Positions 27,307-35,679 are shown, counted from the first letter of the stretch. The stretch is DNA of 36,157 nt from an uncultured Methylococcaceae bacterium (GCA_903938485.1 CAJADF010000074.1:1-36157); one strand, 5' to 3'. Notes: generated by a model from the sequence alone, not told the origin. A program made the numbers and translations.

Positions 27307-27711
27307 ATGAAAATAATAAAAATAATAAAATCTACTTTATGCACGGCAATCCTTTTAAATATTGGAACGGCTTCGGCTTATAGCCCAGAAGAAGCAGAAA
27401 AAATGTGTAAAAAACCCCGCTTTACTGATTTCAATCTTAGTGAGTTTAAATCACCTAGTAATATTGAAACTCCAGCCGAAGCAGAGTTCATTATTAAAAT
27501 ATCAGCTTGGGCCGATCCCACTACTATTAAACTTACCGCAAAAAAAGAACCTTTAGCGTTCACGGTGCAAAGTACAAGTACATTCCATAAAATCACCTCA
27601 AGACTTCCCGCTACTTTAAACGGAGAATTTGTAAGAATTGATATTGGAGCGAAAGCTGTTTTAGGTTGTGAAGATAAAACTGGCTGGTTAATAAAAGTCT
27701 CAAAGCCCTAA
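27307..27711 (+). CDS. Small secreted protein of unknown function
   Basis: I do not recognise this gene. The 134-residue product has a clear signal peptide (MKIIKIIKSTLCTAILLNIG..., cleaved after TASA at about 25). The mature domain of about 110 residues is predicted mostly beta. It contains two cysteines, one in KMCKKP near the N terminus of the mature protein and one in AVLGCEDK near the end, which could form a disulfide closing the domain. A central stretch has AEAEFIIKISAWADPTTIKL and the C terminus GWLIKVSKP. There is no membrane anchor. GAGGA lies 7 bases before the ATG, and a terminator-like hairpin follows, so it is a self-contained unit. It is divergent from purM, with no functional clue from the context. 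Confidence 0.78.
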   Translation: MKIIKIIKSTLCTAILLNIGTASAYSPEEAEKMCKKPRFTDFNLSEFKSPSNIETPAEAEFIIKISAWADPTTIKLTAKKEPLAFTVQSTSTFHKITSRLPATLNGEFVRIDIGAKAVLGCEDKTGWLIKVSKP

Positions 27712-27745
27712 AATATAAGAATTAAAGTCTATTATATTTACTCCA

Positions 27746-27778
27746 GCAAAACCCTACATCGCTGATACTGGGTTTTGC
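27746..27778 (+). terminator. Terminator-like hairpin after the small secreted protein gene
   Basis: GCAAAACCC and GGGTTTTGC pair perfectly over 9 bp with a 15-base loop, 35 bases after the stop codon. The downstream sequence is ATCTATTGATATTTT, so the T-run is interrupted. Position and stem support a terminator. Confidence 0.6.
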
Positions 27779-27986
27779 ATCTATTGATATTTTACCCAAA
27801 ATATCTGTATGCAATTATTTAATAATTGTTATTTAGGTATTTCTAAGTCCATACAAATAAACTAATTTTTAATCTAAATTATTAGCTATATAGATTTAAA
27901 AATAAATTTTTAAATCTTATTTTTTGGGGTGGTATCTAGATTTATAAAAGATATATCAAAATTTGATAATTTGAGAGGGTATAAAT

Positions 27987-28014
27987 CCTCCCTCACCATG
28001 AACGACGAGGGAGG
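27987..28014 (-). terminator. Terminator-like hairpin after the small membrane protein gene
   Basis: CCTCCCTC and GAGGGAGG form an 8-bp GC-rich stem with a 12-base loop, beginning 10 bases after the stop codon at 28024 on the minus strand. The following minus-strand bases are ATTTATA, a weak T-tract. It is well placed to end the 69-residue gene's transcript. Confidence 0.65.
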
Positions 28015-28023
28015 CCTAATAAC

Positions 28024-28233
28024 TTATTTGCCTGAGATTTGTTCCGCAGAGCTGTTATTAGATGTTTTTCTTTTTTCAATTTTACCGAATGTTTCAGTTT
28101 GAAGCTGTGCAACTGCACCACTTTCTAAATGTTTAGTTTCGTCTTTTTTCAACAAAACAACTAAAAGTACGATAGCAGCAATAGATACACCAACGATTGC
28201 CCAAGTGTAGTCTTTTTCTTGTTCTTCAGCCAT
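28024..28233 (-). CDS. Small single-pass membrane protein of unknown function
   Basis: A 69-residue protein with an acidic N terminus (MAEEQEKDYTW), one strongly hydrophobic helix (about 12-27, AIVGVSIAAIVLLVVLL) followed by two lysines, and a hydrophilic C-terminal tail of about 40 residues rich in Lys, Ser, Gln and Glu. The Lys after the helix suggests an N-out, C-in single-pass protein, or a subunit that needs a partner. AGAGGA precedes the ATG at 7 bases and a hairpin follows the stop codon, so the gene is probably real although I know no family for it. It stands alone between gene-poor stretches; nothing in the context suggests a function. Confidence 0.65.
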   Translation of the reverse strand: MAEEQEKDYTWAIVGVSIAAIVLLVVLLKKDETKHLESGAVAQLQTETFGKIEKRKTSNNSSAEQISGK

Positions 28234-28805
28234 TTTAAAATCCTCTATAGTTATTAATAATTATTATTCTCTCTTCCTCAAGAGTGCAATTCAAAAATTA
28301 TATTTTATGAATTGATTGCCAAATTATTCTCCAGCAATGATGTAATTTTTATCATGACTTAGTAGGCAATGTCAAAGTTATAAAGAAAAAAACTTATAAT
28401 TGTTTGAGAGAATTCAAAGTTAATTCCCTAATCTATTGAATTTAAATAAATTAAAAACCCTTGCAACTTCTCTATGAAAATCAAAAAAACATTAGCCGAA
28501 TAGAAATAAAAACCAAAAAATTTATAAAATTTATAAAATTTGCACAAAAAGTCCTTAAAAATTTTTCTGGGCTGAATTTAAATAACTATCAATCCAAAAC
28601 AGAAAACAGCAGACAAAGATATCTAAAGCAAAACTCGATGTAATGACTAAGGATGATAAATTGCTTTAGATAAATTAAAGCTAAAAATAACGAAGAATTA
28701 ACCAACGACAGGTAAATCAGGATATCAAAAACTTACTAAAAGTAACAACATGCAGATTTATTAAATTTTAAGTTAGCGCCATAAATTCTAACTAAAAAAT
28801 AATCG
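28234..28805. other. Long AT-rich stretch without a supported gene
   Basis: About 570 bases with no convincing coding frame. A 60-codon frame at 28461-28643 lacks a good start, Shine-Dalgarno or recognisable product. A perfect nine-base tandem duplication, TTTATAAAA twice, lies at 28521-28538. A TATAAT-like element on the minus strand about 80 bases before the 69-residue gene could be its -10 box, but no good -35 partner is seen. No structured RNA was recognised, although AT-rich sequence hides small RNAs well. Confidence 0.6.
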
Positions 28806-29258
28806 TTAACCGCGCTTATTTAATTTATTTCGGTTAGCTTGTGTCGATATTTGATTACTAGCTACAGGATTAATTGCAATAGGTGTAGGCCCATTCATTC
28901 CTAATTCTTTAGCAGCTGCTAAAGATAAATCCATAGACCTTGATGAGTGAAAAGGACCCCGATCATTAATACGAACCACAATACTACGGTGATTCTTTAA
29001 ATTTGTAACTTCTACATAAGATGATAAAGGCAAGGATTTATGAGCCGCTGTCATCCCATACATATTGAATTTTTCGCCATTTGCCGTTCTTTTACCATGA
29101 AACTCTGCGCCGTACCAAGAAGCTGTCATGGGCTTATTAACAGATGTTTTATGAGCATGATGCTTCTTTGCGTGCGAAGTTGATGCCTGAACTAATTCAA
29201 CCGGAGTAATTAAATAACTGCACGCAATAAAAAAGATTGTCGACGTCAGTTTATTCAT
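28806..29258 (-). CDS. rlpA: RlpA-like septal-ring lytic transglycosylase/DPBB protein
   Basis: A 150-residue exported double-psi beta-barrel protein. The DPBB domain (about 45-135) is complete: [60 protein letters not shown] and [15 protein letters not shown], with the catalytic Asp in INDRGPF. In RlpA of Pseudomonas this domain cuts peptidoglycan strands stripped of stem peptides. The N terminus has a signal peptide; a weak lipobox-like FIAC at 10-13 might make it a lipoprotein, but cleavage near VQA is more likely. The C-terminal SPOR domain of full RlpA is missing, so septal targeting is not assured; it belongs to the short RlpA-like class. It is read alone, with a Shine-Dalgarno (GAAAG) before the ATG. 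Confidence 0.87.
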   Translation of the reverse strand: MNKLTSTIFFIACSYLITPVELVQASTSHAKKHHAHKTSVNKPMTASWYGAEFHGKRTANGEKFNMYGMTAAHKSLPLSSYVEVTNLKNHRSIVVRINDRGPFHSSRSMDLSLAAAKELGMNGPTPIAINPVASNQISTQANRNKLNKRG

Positions 29259-29349
29259 AAAAATAGCCTTTCTTTGGAATTCACTTATGTTGCATTAATT
29301 CTAACTTAACAAACCTTAAGCAACCCTTAAGTGACTCAAAGAAAACTGT

Positions 29350-30114
29350 TTAAAGCCAAGCTAAACTATTATTTGTTTTACCAATGGGCTTGTACTCAGC
29401 ACCAACCCAGCCACAGTAATTTGAATTATTTATAGTAGAAAATACCGTTGCAAAATCGACACTTCCAGTACCAGGCTGCCCCCTGCCCGGACAATCTGCA
29501 AATTGAATATGCCCTATCTGATGCGCATGACGACTTATAAAATAATTAACATTTTCACCCATCATAGTCAGATGATAAATATCATACTGCATCAACAAAT
29601 TGGGCAATTTAAGCTCATCTAAAATAGCCAGCATACCCGACCCATTATTAATGATAAAACCTGGCATATCCTTAGTATTTATCGCTTCAAACACCGTTTT
29701 TAACCCTAAAGATGCAAATGCTGCTTCGGCAAATGCTAAGTTTTCTTTAAAAGTCTCCAGATACTCATGCACTCGACTTAAATCATAACAACGACCAGGC
29801 AATACATTAATCACCTCTGGTTTTAAAATTTCCGCATATTCTAAAGCCTGATTAACCGCTGCTCGAAACTGCTGTTTCTTTTCTGGCGCAGACGCTAATC
29901 CTTCACCCCCTTGAAGCAAGTCATCAGCATCAACATTAAAGAGTGGCAATACTAGTTGCTGATCATCCAAAATCTCTTTAATTTTTATTGCTGATAAACT
30001 GTAAGGAAACTGAATTTCCACACCTTTAAAACCAGCCAACTTAGCCAACTCAAAGCGCCGCACTAATTCAACCTCAGTAAATAACATACTGATATTTGCT
30101 GAGAACTTAAGCAT
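29350..30114 (-). CDS. hyi: Hydroxypyruvate isomerase
   Basis: A TIM-barrel isomerase that interconverts hydroxypyruvate and tartronate semialdehyde. The family opening MLKFSANISMLFTEVELVRR is at the chosen start (ATG 30114), and four codons upstream are excluded on that ground. GFKGVEIQFPYSLSA, NVLPGRCYDLSR, the metal-site Glu in TVFEAINTKDMPGF and QYDIYHLTMMGE, then IGHIQFADCPGRGQPGTGSV, are all diagnostic, with the last metal ligand Glu in GAEYKP. The length of 254 residues is normal. It overlaps garR by 8 nt on the same strand; GarR uses the product. Glyoxylate carboligase (gcl), the usual third partner, is not in the window. Confidence 0.93.
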   Translation of the reverse strand: MLKFSANISMLFTEVELVRRFELAKLAGFKGVEIQFPYSLSAIKIKEILDDQQLVLPLFNVDADDLLQGGEGLASAPEKKQQFRAAVNQALEYAEILKPEVINVLPGRCYDLSRVHEYLETFKENLAFAEAAFASLGLKTVFEAINTKDMPGFIINNGSGMLAILDELKLPNLLMQYDIYHLTMMGENVNYFISRHAHQIGHIQFADCPGRGQPGTGSVDFATVFSTINNSNYCGWVGAEYKPIGKTNNSLAWL

Positions 30115-30991
30115 TATCTTTATCAAATAATTTAATCAATGTAGCAGGATCTTGCATGGCATAACCCTTAGAAGCATGACACTGCATTAACTGAGCAGCT
30201 AAACCAGACATAGGAATAGAACTCGCTTGTTTAGAGGCCAAATTAACAGCCATATTAAGATCTTTTAGCAATGTCTGCACCCGCCATTTAACAGGCTCAA
30301 AAGTCTCTGAAGCCATTTCTGGAGCCAGGATTTGCAAAGGCTTTGAATCTGCAAATCCGCCCGCAAGTGCCTCTGAAATCTTTTCCGCATTCACACCGGT
30401 CGCCTTTGCCAGTGCAATCATTTCAGCAATCACCATCACATTGCAACTAACAATCATTTGATTACATATCTTAGTAATCTGGCCACTACCAACCGCACCC
30501 ATATGCGTTAATTGCTTATAAAGGGGCGCCAACACAACCCTAGCAATAGCAATATCTTTGTCTGCACCCCCAGCCATAATAGCCAAATCACCTTGCTCTG
30601 CGCCACAAACACCACCAGACACAGGTGCATCAACCCAAGACACCCCACACTTATCAAAAAGAGTTGCCGCTAAATCTCGTGTCTTTTGTGGATCAATACT
30701 CGATAAATCAATCAATAATTGCCCAGCCCTAGCACGACCCAAAATATGATTAAGCACCACGTCTTCAACCACACCCGTGTCTTTTAAACATAAAAGAATG
30801 ACATCAGAAGCCGTAACCAATTGCTCAATCGAATTAAAAGCCTTTGCGCCCGCATTTTCAAGTTCTATAAGCTTTTCAGGAGTACGATTCCAGATATTAG
30901 CCTTATATCCCGCGTCTAATAACCGATAAACCATTGGCTTTCCCATTAAGCCAATACCAATAAAACCCAACGTTTGATTTTTGTCTGTCAT
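30107..30991 (-). CDS. garR: 2-hydroxy-3-oxopropionate (tartronate semialdehyde) reductase
   Basis: A beta-hydroxyacid dehydrogenase that reduces tartronate semialdehyde to glycerate with NAD(P)H. The N-terminal cofactor motif is GFIGIGLMGKPMVYRLLDAG (about 9-28). The substrate-binding DAPVSGGVCGAEQGDLAIMA lies near residue 120, and the catalytic lysine is in GSGQITKICNQM (about 167-178). The length is 294 residues. Together with the overlapping hyi gene this makes glycerate from hydroxypyruvate or glyoxylate-derived semialdehyde. GarR and GlxR are close paralogues that cannot be separated by sequence alone, so the symbol is only representative. The gene is divergent from yceD. Confidence 0.9.
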   Translation of the reverse strand: MTDKNQTLGFIGIGLMGKPMVYRLLDAGYKANIWNRTPEKLIELENAGAKAFNSIEQLVTASDVILLCLKDTGVVEDVVLNHILGRARAGQLLIDLSSIDPQKTRDLAATLFDKCGVSWVDAPVSGGVCGAEQGDLAIMAGGADKDIAIARVVLAPLYKQLTHMGAVGSGQITKICNQMIVSCNVMVIAEMIALAKATGVNAEKISEALAGGFADSKPLQILAPEMASETFEPVKWRVQTLLKDLNMAVNLASKQASSIPMSGLAAQLMQCHASKGYAMQDPATLIKLFDKDNA

Positions 30992-31108
30992 ATCTACATT
31001 TTTTATATTTGATAAAAGCCTAATTCAGCGCATTTAATATGCATTAAATAAAATAGTAACCTTATATGCGACGTTCTAATAAAATATTCTGTGGATTTAA
31101 TTTATAAT

Positions 31109-31137
31109 TTGACGCTTTAAGCATTTCTCTATATTAT
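31109..31137 (+). promoter_or_regulatory. Sigma70-type promoter of the yceD-rpmF-fab block
   Basis: TTGACG (31109-31114), a 17-bp spacer and TATTAT (31132-31137) form a strong match. The predicted start, near 31144, is only about 3 bases before the ATG of yceD at 31147, so the message would be practically leaderless. No Shine-Dalgarno is seen there. Confidence 0.6.
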
Positions 31138-31146
31138 TTGTTAGTT

Positions 31147-31686
31147 ATGTTAAACAGACTACCAGAAACTATAGACCCTACCCACCTAGCTGACACCCGT
31201 GGTGAACTAAAGGGACAAATACCGATAAGCAGCTTAGATCGTTTAACTAAGATGCTTATAGACGACTCGGGATCAATTACTGTTGATCTGTATTTTAGTC
31301 GCGAAGGCAAGGTGCCTATAATTGAAGGACGCATTAAAGCAATACTGCAGCTAGAGTGTCAAAAATGCTTAGAAGCGATTGAGCGGCCTATCGAGGAAAC
31401 CATCAAACTAGGCATTGTAAAATCTATTGAACAAGCTAATAGACTGCCAGAAGAATTAGAACCGCTAATGATCGAAGAAGACAAAATTCTTCTTAAGAAC
31501 GTTATCGAAGATGAAATAATCCTTATTTTGCCTGCGTATCCTAAGCATGAACACAACTGTTTTTCATTGGAAATTAACAAAACTGAACAAATAGTGAATG
31601 AAGAAACACCTTCACGTGAAAACCCTTTTGCAATTTTAGCCAAACTTAAAAAACCGGAGAGTCATCATGGCAGTACAAAAAAGTAA
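31147..31686 (+). CDS. yceD: YceD/DUF177 family protein (large-subunit rRNA accumulation)
   Basis: A 179-residue cytoplasmic protein of the DUF177 family, whose members are needed for 23S rRNA accumulation in plants and are coupled to rpmF in bacteria. The family start [11 protein letters not shown] and the motif [16 protein letters not shown] with the two conserved cysteines (about residues 73-76), plus the acidic [14 protein letters not shown] region, are all present. The start at ATG 31147 matches the family; the longer frame from TTG 31138 would begin inside or next to the -10 box and is rejected. It overlaps rpmF by 20 nt. The usual gammaproteobacterial order yceD-rpmF-plsX-fab is intact. 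Confidence 0.88.
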   Translation: MLNRLPETIDPTHLADTRGELKGQIPISSLDRLTKMLIDDSGSITVDLYFSREGKVPIIEGRIKAILQLECQKCLEAIERPIEETIKLGIVKSIEQANRLPEELEPLMIEEDKILLKNVIEDEIILILPAYPKHEHNCFSLEINKTEQIVNEETPSRENPFAILAKLKKPESHHGSTKK

Positions 31687-31849
31687 AGTAACGCGCTCAA
31701 GACGCGGTCAACGTCGCTCACACGACGCATTAACAGCTAAAACATTATCTCAAGACCCAATCACAGGTGAAATGCACTTACGTCACCACGTTACTCCAGG
31801 CGGTTTTTTCAAAGGTCGTCAAATAGTAACAACAGCAGAAGAAATTTAA
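31667..31849 (+). CDS. rpmF: 50S ribosomal protein L32
   Basis: A 60-residue basic protein of the large ribosomal subunit. It opens with [20 protein letters not shown] and has the family phrase [17 protein letters not shown] near its C terminus. It lacks the Cys pairs found in zinc-binding L32 forms, as expected for the gammaproteobacterial type. GGAG lies about 7 bases before the ATG, and the start is inside the end of yceD (20-nt overlap), so the two are translated from one message. A hairpin without a T-run follows, separating it from plsX. Confidence 0.96.
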   Translation: MAVQKSKVTRSRRGQRRSHDALTAKTLSQDPITGEMHLRHHVTPGGFFKGRQIVTTAEEI

Positions 31850-31873
31850 ATTTTCTAACTGGAATGATCCTAT

Positions 31874-31895
31874 GCCGAATCCTCTCGGGTTCGGC
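31874..31895 (+). promoter_or_regulatory. Hairpin between rpmF and plsX
   Basis: GCCGAATCC and GGGTTCGGC pair over 9 bp (one G-T) with a TCTC loop. The sequence after it is TCCCCCTA, not a T-run, so it is not a standard terminator. It may be a processing site or 3'-stabiliser that lets L32 and the fab genes be expressed at different levels from one transcript. Confidence 0.55.
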
Positions 31896-31928
31896 TCCCC
31901 CTAAATAACTTCGGAGTTGTTCATCAGC

Positions 31929-32957
31929 GTGAGTTTAACAATTTCAATTGACGCAATGGGTGGGGATAACGGTCCTGAGGTCACCATTCCAGCTTCTCTA
32001 GACTGCTTAAAGCAAAATTCAGAATTAAAACTAATTTTAGTTGGCGATGAAGCGACTATAAAAAGTTTATTGCCCAATGATTTGTCTGATGTACAAAACA
32101 GACTGACAATTCAACATGCTTCGCAACGCGTTGAAATGGATGAATCGCCCTCAAAAGCCTTAAAAAACAAAAAAGACTCTTCAATGCGAGTGGCCATTAA
32201 TCTAGTTAAAGACGGCCAAGCAGATGCATGCGTTAGCGCAGGCAACACAGGGGCATTAATGGCTACTGCAAGGTTCGTTTTAAAAATGATCCCTGGCATT
32301 GATCGCCCCGCTATTATCTCTACCTTACCTTCTGTACACGGCCATACTCACGTACTTGATTTAGGTGCAAATGTTGATTGTGACGCAGAACATCTATTTC
32401 AATTTGCCATCATGGGTAATGAACTAGTCAAAGCAGTTGAAGGGATTGAGAATCCCAAAGTTGGACTTTTAAATATTGGCGAAGAAGACACTAAAGGCAA
32501 CGAACAAGTAAAGGCCGCCGCCAGATTATTGGAAGCATCTAACTTAAATTATGTTGGCTATGTTGAAGGTAACTCCTTAAATGCTGGCCCCATTAAAGTC
32601 GATTTGATTGTAACGGACGGATTTGTTGGAAATGTTGCGCTTAAATCGATTGAAGGCGCCGCCAAAATGATAGGCACATCACTTAAAGAAGCATTTAGTA
32701 AAAACATCTTTACCAAATTAGCGGCCATTGTCGCTTATCCTGTACTTAAATCATTTAAGCAACGAATCGACCCTCGATTACATAATGGCGCCAGTTTCTT
32801 AGGCCTTAAAGGGTTGGTTATAAAAAGTCACGGCGGAGCAGATAGGCTTGCATTTAAAACTGCAATCCAATTAGCCATTGTTGAAGCACAACAAGATGTT
32901 ATAAAAAAAATAAGTGAGCAAGTTGAAAAAACCTTAGCTCTTAGAGACATCGCATGA
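31929..32957 (+). CDS. plsX: Phosphate acyltransferase PlsX
   Basis: PlsX converts acyl-ACP to acyl-phosphate, the donor used by PlsY in phospholipid synthesis; it is a peripheral membrane enzyme. The 342-residue protein shows [20 protein letters not shown] near the N terminus, [20 protein letters not shown], the [20 protein letters not shown] region and [21 protein letters not shown] chose GTG 31929 because GGAG (31913-31916) lies 12 bases upstream; the TTG at 31917 would directly abut that GGAG. The stop overlaps the fabH start as ATGA, so the two are coupled. Confidence 0.94.
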   Translation: MSLTISIDAMGGDNGPEVTIPASLDCLKQNSELKLILVGDEATIKSLLPNDLSDVQNRLTIQHASQRVEMDESPSKALKNKKDSSMRVAINLVKDGQADACVSAGNTGALMATARFVLKMIPGIDRPAIISTLPSVHGHTHVLDLGANVDCDAEHLFQFAIMGNELVKAVEGIENPKVGLLNIGEEDTKGNEQVKAAARLLEASNLNYVGYVEGNSLNAGPIKVDLIVTDGFVGNVALKSIEGAAKMIGTSLKEAFSKNIFTKLAAIVAYPVLKSFKQRIDPRLHNGASFLGLKGLVIKSHGGADRLAFKTAIQLAIVEAQQDVIKKISEQVEKTLALRDIA

Positions 32958-33925
32958 TTCGTTATTCAAAAGTTCTAGGCACGGGCGGATATCTGCCTGA
33001 TGAAATTCGCACTAATGATCAAATATCAGAAACGGTAGATACCTCAGATAGTTGGATCTTTGAGCGCACTGGCATTAAAAGCCGACGCATTGCCGCCCCT
33101 CACGAATCCGCCGCAAGTATGGCTGAAATTGCAGCTAGACAGGCATTAGAGGCAGCCAATTGCGATCCTAATGACATTGACTTAATTATTGTTGCCACAG
33201 GTACTCCAGAATATGTTTACCCAAGTACGGCGTGCTTATTACAACAACGTTTAGGCAACAAAAATGCGGCCGCTTTCGATATTCAAGCCGCTTGTTCTGG
33301 ATCTATTTATGCACTGAGCATTGTTGATCAATTTATTAAATCAGGTGCCGCCAAAAAAGCCTTAATTGTAGGCAGTGAGATTTGCTCACGCATCGTGGAC
33401 TGGTCTGATCGAGGCACTTGTATTTTATTTGGTGATGGCGCCGGCGCTTTACTGATAGGCGCTTCTGATGAAGCAGGGGTTTTATCAACACATATTCATG
33501 CCGATGGTGAATTTGAAGATCTACTGTATTGCCGCAATCCCCAAATAACAACGATTGACGATCAAGATGAGGAAATTGGCTTTATCAATATGCGTGGCAA
33601 TGAAGTCTTTAAAGTAGCTGTTAATACCCTAGGCCGCATCGTTGATGAAACGCTCGAAGCTAATAACATGGCTAAAGAAGAAATTGATTGGCTAGTACCC
33701 CACCAAGCCAATATTAGAATCATTATGGCAACCGCCAAGAAATTAAAAATGTCTATGGATCAAGTTGTGGTTACTCTTGAGAATCAAGGTAACACTTCTT
33801 CTGCATCAGTATTATTGGCTTTCAACGAAGCAGTACGAGATGGCAGAATTAAGCGTGGACAAGTCGTTCTCCTTGAAGCCTTTGGCGCAGGCTTTACTTG
33901 GGGCTCGGCTCTTATTAAATATTAA
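32954..33925 (+). CDS. fabH: Beta-ketoacyl-ACP synthase III
   Basis: FabH starts fatty-acid synthesis by condensing acetyl-CoA with malonyl-ACP. The catalytic triad is complete in the 323-residue protein: C114 in DIQAACSG, H250 in VPHQANIRI and N280 in [11 protein letters not shown]. The N-terminal [15 protein letters not shown] and the C-terminal [11 protein letters not shown] are family hallmarks. It is coupled to plsX by ATGA and is followed 24 bases later by fabD. Length and order are normal. Confidence 0.96.
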   Translation: MIRYSKVLGTGGYLPDEIRTNDQISETVDTSDSWIFERTGIKSRRIAAPHESAASMAEIAARQALEAANCDPNDIDLIIVATGTPEYVYPSTACLLQQRLGNKNAAAFDIQAACSGSIYALSIVDQFIKSGAAKKALIVGSEICSRIVDWSDRGTCILFGDGAGALLIGASDEAGVLSTHIHADGEFEDLLYCRNPQITTIDDQDEEIGFINMRGNEVFKVAVNTLGRIVDETLEANNMAKEEIDWLVPHQANIRIIMATAKKLKMSMDQVVVTLENQGNTSSASVLLAFNEAVRDGRIKRGQVVLLEAFGAGFTWGSALIKY

Positions 33926-33948
33926 TATAAAAATAATACAGTCTAAAC

Positions 33949-34899
33949 ATGAGCACACACCTCGATAATTTAACATTTGTCTTTCCTGGACAAGGCTCCC
34001 AGTCAATTGGCATGCTTGCAGATTTAACCGCTAGTTTCCCAGAAGTAAAACACACATTTGAAAGAGCATCTGATGTTTTAAGTTTGGACTTGTGGTCTTT
34101 AGTAACGCAAGGACCTGATGAAGAATTAAACCAAACACAAAACACTCAACCAGCTATGTTAGCTGCTGGCTATGCTGTATGGGAGATTTGGCGCAAACAA
34201 AGCACCATTCAACCCGCATGGATGGCTGGTCACAGCTTAGGTGAATATACTGCACTAGTTTGCTCAGGCACTCTATCTTTTGAAGATGGCATAAAACTAG
34301 TCGCTGCGCGTGGCCGCTTAATGCAAGAAGCGGTTCCACCCGGCGTAGGCGCCATGGCTGCTATCTTAGGACTAGAAGATCAACAAATCATAGATATTTG
34401 CGCGCAAGCAGCTGAAAATGAAATTGTTTCAGCCGTTAATTTTAACTCACCAGGCCAAGTCGTTATTGCGGGCAATAAAGCAGCTGTTGAAAGAGCCATG
34501 TCTGGCGCAAAAGAAGCAGGTGCTAAACGAGCGCTTTTATTACCTGTGAGCGTGCCCTCTCATTGCGCCTTGATGCAATCCGCCGCTGATAAACTAGATA
34601 TATACTTAAACGATATTAAAATTGTAACGCCTACTATCAAACTGGTTCACAATGTAGATGTTGCTTCGCACGACACCCCTGATGCTATTCGTAACATTTT
34701 AAAAGAGCAACTTTTCAAACCTGTACGCTGGGTTGATAGTGTTAATTATTTGCATGAACAAGGTGTTACGCGTTTTGTTGAATGTGGCCCTGGAAAAGTT
34801 CTTATTGGCCTTAACAAACGTATCGTTAAAGACGCAGAGCATTTCTCTATCTATAATTCAGAAACAATAAATACGCTATTGGAGCAACTCAATGACTAA
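33949..34899 (+). CDS. fabD: Malonyl-CoA:ACP transacylase
   Basis: FabD loads malonate from CoA onto AcpP. The nucleophile is S96 in the motif AGHSLGEYTALV, the catalytic His is in the later VSVPSHCALMQSA (about 206), and FVFPGQGSQSIGML (about 10-23) and GAMAAILGLEDQ are typical. The length of 316 residues is close to E. coli FabD (309). The stop overlaps the fabG start by 8 nt, a coupling often seen here. No clear Shine-Dalgarno precedes the ATG; translation may be linked to fabH. Confidence 0.95.
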   Translation: MSTHLDNLTFVFPGQGSQSIGMLADLTASFPEVKHTFERASDVLSLDLWSLVTQGPDEELNQTQNTQPAMLAAGYAVWEIWRKQSTIQPAWMAGHSLGEYTALVCSGTLSFEDGIKLVAARGRLMQEAVPPGVGAMAAILGLEDQQIIDICAQAAENEIVSAVNFNSPGQVVIAGNKAAVERAMSGAKEAGAKRALLLPVSVPSHCALMQSAADKLDIYLNDIKIVTPTIKLVHNVDVASHDTPDAIRNILKEQLFKPVRWVDSVNYLHEQGVTRFVECGPGKVLIGLNKRIVKDAEHFSIYNSETINTLLEQLND

Positions 34900-35620
34900 A
34901 CAAATAGCTTTAGTAACCGGCGCAAGTCGAGGCATTGGTAAAGCAATTGCTGAAAAACTAGCCGAAGATGGTTTTTTTGTCCTTGGCACAGCAACATCTG
35001 ATGCAGGTGCAGAGGCTATTTCACTTTATTTAGGCGAAAGCGGTAAAGGTTTTAAATTAGATGTATCTAATGCCGAATCGATTGAAGAAGTACTCAAAAC
35101 AATTAATGATGAATTTGGCGCACCCGCGGTATTGGTTAATAATGCAGGCATAACCAGAGATAACTTGTTAATGCGCATGAAAGATGAAGAGTGGGATGAT
35201 ATTATCAACACTAACTTAACATCTGTTTTTAGAATGAGTAAGGCAGTGCTGCGCGGCATGATGAAAGCCAAAACCGGTCGTATTATTAACATATCTTCAG
35301 TCGTTGGATCTACAGGAAATGCTGGTCAAGCTAATTATGCAGCTGCTAAAGCGGGCATGGTTGGATTTGCAAAATCAATGGCTAAAGAAGTCGGCTCACG
35401 CAATATCACTATTAACACGGTTGCACCTGGTTTTATCGACACCGATATGACTAAGGAACTTAATGATGATATTAAAAACAATCTATTAGCGTCTATCCCA
35501 CTCAATAGATTGGGCGATGCTAAAGAAATTGCTCATGCTGTTGCATTTCTTGCGTCACCAGGTGCAAGTTATATTACAGGCGAGACTTTACATGTCAATG
35601 GAGGCATGTTTATGCCTTAA
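34892..35620 (+). CDS. fabG: 3-oxoacyl-ACP reductase
   Basis: FabG reduces 3-oxoacyl-ACP with NADPH in the fatty-acid elongation cycle. The 242-residue short-chain dehydrogenase has the cofactor motif LVTGASRGIGKAIAE, the NNAG motif at 83-86, and the catalytic residues S136 (ISSVVGS), Y149 and K153 (QANYAAAKAG). TVAPGFIDTDM and ITGETLHVNGGMFMP complete the family pattern. GGAG lies about 7 bases before the ATG. About 140 bases, with a separate promoter and inverted repeat, separate it from acpP. Confidence 0.96.
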   Translation: MTKQIALVTGASRGIGKAIAEKLAEDGFFVLGTATSDAGAEAISLYLGESGKGFKLDVSNAESIEEVLKTINDEFGAPAVLVNNAGITRDNLLMRMKDEEWDDIINTNLTSVFRMSKAVLRGMMKAKTGRIINISSVVGSTGNAGQANYAAAKAGMVGFAKSMAKEVGSRNITINTVAPGFIDTDMTKELNDDIKNNLLASIPLNRLGDAKEIAHAVAFLASPGASYITGETLHVNGGMFMP

Positions 35621-35624
35621 TATG

Positions 35625-35652
35625 GTGACTTTGTCGTAATATTAAGTATAAT
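35625..35652 (+). promoter_or_regulatory. Sigma70-type promoter of acpP
   Basis: A perfect TATAAT (35647-35652) lies 16 bases after GTGACT (35625-35630), which keeps the TGAC core of the -35 box. The predicted start is near 35659, giving a leader of about 100 bases before acpP. An extra promoter here is expected because acyl carrier protein is needed in much larger amounts than the Fab enzymes. Confidence 0.6.
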
Positions 35653-35660
35653 TGCCACGC

Positions 35661-35679
35661 TGTCTAGATTTACTAGACA
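35661..35679. promoter_or_regulatory. Inverted repeat at the predicted acpP transcription start
   Basis: TGTCTAG and CTAGACA are perfect complements around an ATTTA centre, beginning about two bases after the predicted start of the acpP transcript. It could be an operator for a dimeric repressor or a 5' hairpin that stabilises the mRNA. I do not recognise a FadR- or FabR-type site. Confidence 0.45.

Larger units (their letters stand above)
27712..28023. other. Gene-free AT-rich stretch between two small genes
   Basis: About 310 bases without a supported gene. The two ends hold the terminator-like hairpins of the flanking genes (27746-27778 and 27987-28014). The middle part is very AT-rich with short palindromes such as AATTATT/AATAATT near 27813, and I see no tRNA, promoter pair or open frame worth reporting in it. 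Confidence 0.6.

Noticed and set aside
28461-28643. 60-codon frame in the AT-rich gap
   Set aside because: It starts with TTG, has no Shine-Dalgarno, and its Lys/Asn/Ile-rich product reflects the base composition rather than selection.
31138-31146. TTG start for yceD
   Set aside because: It directly abuts the -10 box and would not be transcribed from the predicted promoter; ATG 31147 matches the family.
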